64,000 nt of DNA from Erythrocercus mccallii. Taxonomy: Eukaryota; Chordata; Aves; Passeriformes; Dicruridae. Each line of letters begins with the position of its first letter. The first letter of the stretch is position 1. This document shows, one piece after another, positions 63,101 through 64,000 of this stretch. The stretch is from contig VZRG01001321.1 of NCBI GenBank assembly GCA_013397435.1, positions 30,192 to 94,191 on the forward strand, given 5' to 3'. Made by a program: the position numbers and the translations under genes. The notes below the pieces were generated by a model. It saw only the letters and a program-made list of their open reading frames with translations, was not told the origin of the DNA and did not search any database.

Positions 63101-64000
63101 CAGTAAGGTGATGCCCACCTGCATCCCTGATGTCTCTAAAATTCCCCAGCTGAAAAGATGTGATTTCCTCCCCCAGCTAAAGTACCCATCCAGTTCAAGG
63201 CATTTATTTTTGCTGGGATTCCAGCTGGCAAACAAGGAGGCACTGAAAGCCACCTGCAGGTAATTGCATCTTAAAAGAAAATCAGCATTCATAGACTGAA
63301 CATAGCGTATTTGTTTGATTTGACATCTCAATTCTTTGCAGAAAACTGGGAATGTTTAAAGCACTGATGCTTTGATTGCTAGGGCTGACTGTTCTCTGCA
63401 CTGTGAAGGAGGTCTGATACATTAAAGCATCACACCCAGACTTTGGATGATGAGTTTTCTGTTAGAGACTGATGCTCCTTCCTTGAACCTTGTACCTAAA
63501 TAAAGCTTTTGAAAGAGTCTTTCTTTCTACACTCCAGCATTCCCAGCCCAGCCATTCACTGAATGTTTAAAGCTGTCCTCACTCTTTATACAAGACAGAG
63601 GATATGGGCATCTGAAAACCAGACTCATTTTGGCTGCTGAGTTCAATTATTCACCACTGCAAAAGCATTATACGGTGTCTCTGAAAAGCCGAAAATAAAA
63701 TAAAAAACCAACATCAACAACCCTGAACATTTTAAAGAAGGAGCAGGTGATTCTATTCCCATTGCCCACCTTAAAAAGCTTCATTTTCTTAGGATAAACA
63801 CTGAGTCAGTTTCAGATTATGAACTTGTTTATATTCCATTTTCTAAATTTTCTGTAACATTCAGAAATTTTTCTTAAGGAAATAAATAAATTGATCTTTT
63901 TCTTATAATACCTAGTTTAGGTGAGTTCTGATCACTCTCTGCTCCTTAAGGGGCACTTGCCACATCTCAGTGGTAACTCCTACACAACCTCTTCAAAACA
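60176..64000. other. non-coding stretch to the right edge
   Basis: No supported gene. The interval includes an A+T-rich low-complexity patch at 62934-62995, a U5-like string AATAAAGGTTCTCTCGACC near 60491 that might be more LTR debris, and a candidate poly(A) signal at 63499. Frames at 62223-62549 (+) and 63026-63331 (-) have no recognisable domain. Confidence 0.4.
63499..63504 (+). promoter_or_regulatory. candidate mRNA poly(A) signal
   Basis: AATAAA followed about 20 bp later by T-rich sequence (GAGTCTTTCTTTCT), the usual downstream element arrangement. Isolated AATAAA hexamers are frequent by chance, and no upstream exon is recognised, so this is weak. Confidence 0.2.

Overview
The window looks like gene-poor, non-coding DNA from a bird, most likely a songbird (passerine). 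Three short stretches match the 3' end of the avian CR1 LINE (18958-19075 on -, 34765-34855 on +, 40656-40752 on -). Four endogenous-retrovirus LTRs resemble families I associate with finch-type genomes (20203-20948, 32374-32647, 48140-48861, 59955-60175). I saw no mammalian-type SINEs. There are no operons, tRNA or rRNA genes, or CRISPR arrays. The open reading frames are short, lack recognisable domains, and are mostly explained by high GC, simple repeats or chance.

Layout. Bases 1-1560 are a strong CpG island cut by the left edge, very probably the promoter and first exon of a gene whose body is not recognisable here. Bases 1561-10900 are plain single-copy-looking DNA with one (ACAA)n microsatellite. 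At 10901-11350 a patterned poly-T tract sits beside a small CpG-rich islet holding two CTCF-like motifs. Bases 11351-20197 are plain, with one CR1 remnant. A solo ERVL-type LTR with 5-bp target duplications lies at 20203-20948 (minus orientation). Bases 20954-32373 are plain with a conserved-element-like A+T stretch at 26940-27480. A short LTR with TATA and poly(A) signals follows at 32374-32647. Bases 32648-48139 are plain with two CR1 ends and a homeodomain-site cluster at 47430-47720.

At 48140-48861 lies a second LTR related to the first in its first ~165 bp but in opposite orientation, carrying a private 69-bp tandem repeat. An A+T-rich block with homeodomain-like sites follows at 50570-51180. 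At 56581-57610 a CpG islet abuts a very A+T-rich, cytosine-depleted block that looks like a cytidine-deaminase-edited retroelement. A truncated LTR is at 59955-60175. The last 4 kb are plain, with one plausible mRNA-type poly(A) signal at 63499.

How it fits together. I can defend no protein-coding gene from sequence alone. The best reading is intergenic or intronic DNA beside one CpG-island promoter, with several stretches that could be distal regulatory elements, sprinkled with old CR1 ends and younger LTRs. The element families are identified from memory of consensus features, not by database search.
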